From: an uncultured Roseiflexaceae bacterium | GTDB lineage: Bacteria > Chloroflexota > Chloroflexia > Chloroflexales > Roseiflexaceae | Assembly: GCA_937988885.1 (NCBI GenBank) | Contig: CALKHR010000163.1 | Coordinates: 62,001-126,000, forward strand | Direction of reading: 5' to 3' | Length of the DNA stretch: 64,000 bases | Part shown: positions 60,266 through 64,000 of the stretch, piece after piece | Layout: each line of letters starts with the position of its first letter | How positions within the stretch are numbered: the stretch's first letter is position 1 | Notes under the pieces: generated by a model | What the model was told of the DNA's origin: nothing | Databases searched by the model: none | What the model saw: the letters and a program-made list of their open reading frames with translations, nothing else | Program-made: the position numbers and the translations under genes

Positions 60266-62428
60266 GTGAGTAGTGTACCGAAACACATTTCCTTCAATCA
60301 GCGACGTGGATTGACTGCATCTGTTTTGGGCGAAGCCAAGGCCGTAGAGCATTCCCAGGCTGTTCACGCGTTTTCAAATGAGCCAAAAGTCCATCTTGAG
60401 CAGGTTGAGGAGGTGTTGAAAATTCAAAGCATCCCCTCTAATGTGACGCTGGAAACCGATGTTGAGGTTTTTGGTGCTTCGCTGAATTGGGCGTATCGTG
60501 GGTATATTGTACACCACATGTCGGATGTGGCAGTTGGCCGCCGCCGTCTGCGCCGTCCTCCTCTGCCGATCACGAACGGCACGGAGGGGGATATTCACAG
60601 CGGCGAGATTCCGGAGAATCCCGCGTTGCAGCCCGCTGTAGGCCTCGATGGGCATTTGTATTTGTTCAATGTGTTGGTGGCGCTCGAATGGGCTCCCGAT
60701 CAGCAAGATCTTGAGACGTTGATGTGGGCGTTCCGCCGCGCTTCGGACTTTTTGTACGATGTGACCGATGGCGCGATGGCGTTCGGCCAGGTGGTGTTTG
60801 GCGGACCGGAATTGATGGCCTGCTCCGACATCCAGATTATGTCGTCGAATCGCTTGCTGCCGCGCAGTTGGGTGGCGGGTATGCATCAGCCGAACAAGTA
60901 CATGCCGATTCGCGTGGGGCGTGGGCTGTGGAACGACCGCAACCGCGTGAGCATCCCGTGGGATGAGCCGGAGGCGTATCGCACGCTGATCCACGAGTGG
61001 TCGCACTACGCGCTACATCTGCGCGATGCCTACCAGAGCCAGCACGACCTGATCCCCGCATCGGCGGCGGGTCTCGGCGGTAAGAACAACAACGCAACTC
61101 TGCTGCTGCGGGCGCGTCCGGGTGAGCAGTCCACCATCAGAGCGGTGATCCCGTCGATCAGCCTGACGAGCGAATCGATTATGGCGACGTTGGAGGGCAC
61201 CAGCGAGTTGGTGCATCACACGTCGGATGGCTCGACGGTGACGACCGACGATGAGTGGGAGGCGATCCTGGCGACCAACCACTATCCTCTGTTGACGAGC
61301 CGTGAGCGCACGCTCGAAGGTCCTGGGCGCATGCCGTTGCCGTTGCCGGTCTTCGGCAAGGCCAGCCTCACCGAGGGCACGCAGCGCTTCTTTTTGCCTC
61401 CTCAGGGCGCGCAAAACTCGCCGCTCGGTGCGTTGCCCGCCTCGACGCGGCTCGACCATACGTGGGTGTACGTGCTGCGCGGCTTGAACACCAGCACGCC
61501 AACGCTGATCGCGCAGGGCACGCTGGATGCGCGCTTGTCTCATACGGCGTTCCGTTTGTTGGGCGCGCAGACGGGCGATACAGTGCTGTTGCTGGCCGAG
61601 CAGCGCAATCAGCCGTTGGTGGCGTTGCAGTCCACCATCACTGAGGATGGCAGCATCACGGCGTGGCAGACGAACTCGGTCACGTTCCCGCGCATCGATG
61701 TGATCCCCGACCCCGCGAGCCAGGGCGCACAGCAGGCCAGCTTCAAGGTGCGCATTCAGAGCGCTCCAGGGCAGGCGCTGGCCGATCGAGTGTGGTTGTT
61801 CCCGATCGGCCAGCAGGGTATCGATCTGGGCCAGCCCACGACCGCCGATTGGACGGGCGCGCTGCCCAGCAATGCCAAGGTGCAGTTGGATGGCTATGTG
61901 CTGCTGAAGTGGGGCGATCAGGTGTTGTTGGCGCCCTTCTCGCAGGGTGGTGGCCCCGCCACGCACAGCCCCTCGCCCGCCAACCCGATCACGGCTGGCT
62001 CGTCGGATGGCAGCGCATTGCTGTTCTTCCACGACGAGGCGAAGGCACGCGGCGAGACGGACGTGCAGGATTACAGCCACATCAAGCTGATCACGACGAT
62101 CCAGCACAACATGGAGGGCACGCCGCCCAAGGCGGGCGCGCAGCCTCGCAGCTACGCCTTCAGCATTGCGGGCAACGCGAAACTGCCCACGGAGCTCGCG
62201 CCGACGCTGGTGATCTACTTCGACACGCTCGACGAGCGCGAACTGTTGCAGGGCGATTTGCGGATCTGCCGGTTGGAGAACGGCAAGTGGAAAGTGCTGC
62301 CGACGTACCTGCCGCCCGGTTACCCGTTCGCGGTGTTGCCGTTGGATACGCGGGCGGCTGGCTCGTTGCTGAAGGAGAAGGCGAAGCAGCGGGTTGAGTA
62401 CTATCGGGTCTTCTGGGTGCCGCGCTAG
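60266..62428 (+). CDS. HExxH metalloprotease-like protein
   Basis: A 720-residue protein from GTG 60266, chosen for the GGGAGGTGG site just before it; earlier in-frame starts would run into the divergent CHAT gene. The zinc motif HEWSHYALHLRDAY is at residues 243-256, with Asp254 seven residues past the second His, the spacing of CLCA-type metalloproteases. Upstream (about 75-240) is a domain with conserved-looking KYMPIRVGRGLWND and WDEPEAYRTLIHEW. Downstream come beta-rich domains (about 390-620). No signal peptide or membrane helix is seen, so it stays in the cell. I know no described family for the whole length. Confidence 0.75.
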   Translation: MSSVPKHISFNQRRGLTASVLGEAKAVEHSQAVHAFSNEPKVHLEQVEEVLKIQSIPSNVTLETDVEVFGASLNWAYRGYIVHHMSDVAVGRRRLRRPPLPITNGTEGDIHSGEIPENPALQPAVGLDGHLYLFNVLVALEWAPDQQDLETLMWAFRRASDFLYDVTDGAMAFGQVVFGGPELMACSDIQIMSSNRLLPRSWVAGMHQPNKYMPIRVGRGLWNDRNRVSIPWDEPEAYRTLIHEWSHYALHLRDAYQSQHDLIPASAAGLGGKNNNATLLLRARPGEQSTIRAVIPSISLTSESIMATLEGTSELVHHTSDGSTVTTDDEWEAILATNHYPLLTSRERTLEGPGRMPLPLPVFGKASLTEGTQRFFLPPQGAQNSPLGALPASTRLDHTWVYVLRGLNTSTPTLIAQGTLDARLSHTAFRLLGAQTGDTVLLLAEQRNQPLVALQSTITEDGSITAWQTNSVTFPRIDVIPDPASQGAQQASFKVRIQSAPGQALADRVWLFPIGQQGIDLGQPTTADWTGALPSNAKVQLDGYVLLKWGDQVLLAPFSQGGGPATHSPSPANPITAGSSDGSALLFFHDEAKARGETDVQDYSHIKLITTIQHNMEGTPPKAGAQPRSYAFSIAGNAKLPTELAPTLVIYFDTLDERELLQGDLRICRLENGKWKVLPTYLPPGYPFAVLPLDTRAAGSLLKEKAKQRVEYYRVFWVPR

Positions 62429-62451
62429 TAGGTCGTGTTCGTGATGGCGAG

Positions 62452-62479
62452 GGCGGGGTCGCTGTACTGCGGCCCCGCC
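62452..62479. terminator. Hairpin between convergent genes
   Basis: GGCGGGGTCGC (62452-62462), loop TGTACT, GCGGCCCCGCC (62469-62479), 11 bp with one G-U, directly abutting the stop codon of the 62480 gene; no clear T run. Confidence 0.5.
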
Positions 62480-62788
62480 TTACGATTCGCCACGCTCTTG
62501 GCGAATCCGCTCAACCGTGGCGCGCCAGTCGATCGTCGGGTGGGCGGCTGCGATCTCGGCGGCGACAGCATCGGCGACGCTACGGGCATCGCCTTCGCGC
62601 TCCTGCATTTCGCTCCAGCGCAGCGCATTGGTGTACTCATCCGAGCCGATCAGTTTCGTCGCCATCGCGGCTGCGTCGACGGCTTCCTGAAAGCGTGCGG
62701 GCAGCGGAGCGCTGGCTCGCCCGCCCTCGCCCCGCGCGCGCACCTGAAGCGGAATGTCGTACCAGTACAGGATCTGATAGCTTGCCAT
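62480..62788 (-). CDS. Small protein of the 'virulence factor' (PF13769-like) family
   Basis: A 102-residue protein: YQILYWYDIPLQVRARGEGG, then LPARFQEAVDAAAMATKLIGSDEY and WSEMQEREGDARSVADAVAAEI. These match the small domain annotated as virulence factor (PF13769), whose biochemical role is unknown and which often accompanies corrinoid/homocysteine methyl-transfer genes. It comes right after the DUF1638-like gene, whose long C-terminal reading overlaps it in another frame; this frame is the more convincing of the two across 62637-62788. Confidence 0.75.
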   Translation of the reverse strand: MASYQILYWYDIPLQVRARGEGGRASAPLPARFQEAVDAAAMATKLIGSDEYTNALRWSEMQEREGDARSVADAVAAEIAAAHPTIDWRATVERIRQERGES

Positions 62789-63446
62789 CGTGTCGTTCCT
62801 TTGGTTGATAACGGGCTTGGTCGATCTCGGCCATCAACTCGACGAGTCGTGTTTCGAGCAGGCCGTATCCCGTGTGCCGAATCTCTAGCGGCAGCCCAAG
62901 CCTTTCGGCGATCGCTTGGGCCTGTGTGGCCAGGTGCGGGTCGTCTTCCTGCGATAGATAGACCAAGCGTGTGTAATTCGCGAAGTAATCGGCCTGTAGC
63001 TCGGGGTAGCGGTCGAGCCCTAATCCCTTCCAGATGGTGCCGTTGAAGGCGCGCACCAGGAAATCGGTGAGAAAGAAGGTGCCGGGCTGCTCTGCAAGCA
63101 GTTGCTCGAAGGTGAGGCCGCCGTACATCTCGTAGCAGTGCGGCCCGGCGATGCGCGGCACGTTGTAGTGTTCGAGCACGCGGTCGAGCTCCCCGCCACT
63201 GCCACAATCGCCGTACACCACCACCACGCGCCAAAACTGCGGGATCAGTTCGCGCAGGCGCTCCTCGACGGCGGGCGCGATATTGACGGGCTGCATGTGA
63301 TGTTTGGCCGCCACGCCGAACAGCGCCACGTTCCACTCGTGTCGCTTGGCGATGGCGAGCACCTCGTGGGCAAGCGCGCCACACAGCACAAAGGCGACCT
63401 GCTGTTGTTGCGAGCTTTGGGTTGTGGCTCGTGGTTGTTCGTTCAT
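62637..63446 (-). CDS. DUF1638-like protein, possible frame-extended C-terminus
   Basis: About 269 residues from ATG 63446 (GTG 63467 is an alternative). VAFVLCGALAHEVLAIAKRH, VVVVYGDCGSGGELDRVL and RIAGPHCYEMYGG are typical of DUF1638, a cysteine-rich family found with corrinoid methyltransferases. Good similarity ends near MAEIDQARY (about plus position 62820). The last 60 residues are Arg/Ser/Gly-rich and overlap the downstream gene by 152 bp in another frame, so they look like read-through past a lost stop codon or a base error. The three visible Cys (CGAL, DCGSG, PHCYE) may bind a metal. Confidence 0.8.
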   Translation of the reverse strand: MNEQPRATTQSSQQQQVAFVLCGALAHEVLAIAKRHEWNVALFGVAAKHHMQPVNIAPAVEERLRELIPQFWRVVVVYGDCGSGGELDRVLEHYNVPRIAGPHCYEMYGGLTFEQLLAEQPGTFFLTDFLVRAFNGTIWKGLGLDRYPELQADYFANYTRLVYLSQEDDPHLATQAQAIAERLGLPLEIRHTGYGLLETRLVELMAEIDQARYQPKERHDGKLSDPVLVRHSASGARAGRGRASQRSAARTLSGSRRRSRDGDETDRLG

Positions 63447-63506
63447 TGTTGTGTGTTCCAACGGCACTGAGACGCTCTGAGCGGCTCTCAGCGCCGTCGG
63501 AGTGGT

Positions 63507-64000
63507 TTATGCGCTGCGTTGACGCGTGCGAGTGCGTTTGGTGGCGCTGTAGCGCTCCTGTGCGGCGGCGACGATATGCGCAACATCAGCCTCGGTCAGC
63601 GGCGCGAGGTTGTGCAGCGCGTCGTTGATCGCTTTGATGTGCGCTGGTGTGCTGCCGCAGCACGCCCCGATGATCGTGGCGCCTAAGGCTCGCACGCGGC
63701 GGGCGTAGGTGGCCATGCTCTCGGGGGTGCCGCTGTAGACGGCGCGCTCATTGATGATCTCGGGGATTCCGGCGTTGCTCTTGGCGATCAGCGGCAGGTT
63801 CGGGTTGGTTTGATGCATGGCGCTGATCACGCCCTCGATCTCGTCGGTGCCGTTGCCGCAGTTGCCGCCGATGGCCGCCAACTCAAGGTCGGCCAGTTGC
63901 TCGATGGCCTGGTTTGGGCTGACACCCATCATCGTGAAGCCGCGCGTGTCGAAGGTGAGCGTGGCGACGACCGGCAGCCCTGGCGCGCCCCGCCGCGCGC
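63507..64000 (-). CDS. Homocysteine S-methyltransferase, 5-prime cut by window edge
   Basis: The open frame runs from the stop at 63507 off the right edge without interruption, so the N-terminal part is missing; ATG 63932 is internal. The visible 160 residues include LPVVATLTFDTRGFTMMGVSP, the first zinc Cys in GGNCGNG and the Cys pair in GACCGS, i.e. the zinc site of the betaine/SMM-homocysteine methyltransferase and MetH-N family. Full proteins are about 300 residues. With the DUF1638 and PF13769 neighbours it suggests a corrinoid- or betaine-linked methyl-transfer module, the rest of which lies outside. Confidence 0.88.
   Translation of the reverse strand, partial: ARRGAPGLPVVATLTFDTRGFTMMGVSPNQAIEQLADLELAAIGGNCGNGTDEIEGVISAMHQTNPNLPLIAKSNAGIPEIINERAVYSGTPESMATYARRVRALGATIIGACCGSTPAHIKAINDALHNLAPLTEADVAHIVAAAQERYSATKRTRTRQRSA

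Noticed and set aside
61013..62107. A 364-codon minus-strand frame opposite the metalloprotease-like gene
   Set aside because: Antisense and Arg/Gln-rich, without recognisable features.

Overview
The window reads as one contiguous stretch of a bacterial chromosome, about 60% GC and densely coded. It has CCA-bearing tRNA genes, sigma70-type promoters with a recurrent TGCTATAAT extended -10, and no insertion sequences, integrases or CRISPR repeats that I can see. The gene mix suggests a Chloroflexota bacterium, perhaps near Chloroflexales/Herpetosiphonales: a type I system of cytochrome c maturation, a PfaA/PfaD-type synthase, TPR-CHAT and NTPase signalling proteins, BKACE and DUF1638. That placement is inference; no rRNA or marker tree is available here.

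Layout. 1-4652: two overlapping genes for P-loop (STAND-like) NTPases. 5055-6098: a membrane-anchored DnaJ-like/TPR protein lacking HPD. 6256-10380: a ccmC-ccmD-ccmE-ccmF operon whose CcmE carries a CxxxY haem-binding motif. 11068-12612: a small two-helix membrane protein facing a Ser/Thr kinase. 12730-23582: a polyketide/fatty-acid synthase locus made of KR-DH, a PfaD-type enoyl reductase, KS-AT-ACP with a half KR, and a large putative acyltransferase. It starts 23 bp after smc (23606-27181). 27651-29708: a sigma-like/membrane/periplasmic-domain fusion. 29866-32166: rel. 32234-36127: an operon with BKACE, a DinB-like protein, a ketopantoate-reductase-like enzyme and an acyl-CoA ligase. 36456-39071: an MgtE-N/CBS protein followed by an Nramp-family transporter whose metal-site motif resembles the magnesium-type branch. 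39144-44439: YegD-like Hsp70, a small His-rich protein, an esterase, an unrecognised protein and a CCA-adding-type enzyme.

44473-52492 is housekeeping and transport: cupin, M20 peptidase, LapA-domain protein, an ABC ATPase and a separate ThiP-like permease, ferritin, Nudix, a split lipoate ligase (LplB-LplA), and an AAC(6')-like acetyltransferase. 52616-56169 is an apparent leucine-catabolism operon (enoyl-CoA hydratase, membrane protein, biotin-dependent carboxylase alpha subunit). Two tandem tRNA-Glu/tRNA-Asp units follow (56280-56713), each with its own promoter and/or terminator. The right end holds a methyltransferase, a TPR-CHAT protease gene divergent from a HExxH metalloprotease-like gene (57546-62428), and a trio of PF13769-like, DUF1638-like and homocysteine-methyltransferase genes running off the edge.

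The most unusual systems are the synthase whose ketoreductase is split over two genes with the PfaD gene between them, and the CHAT/metalloprotease divergent pair.
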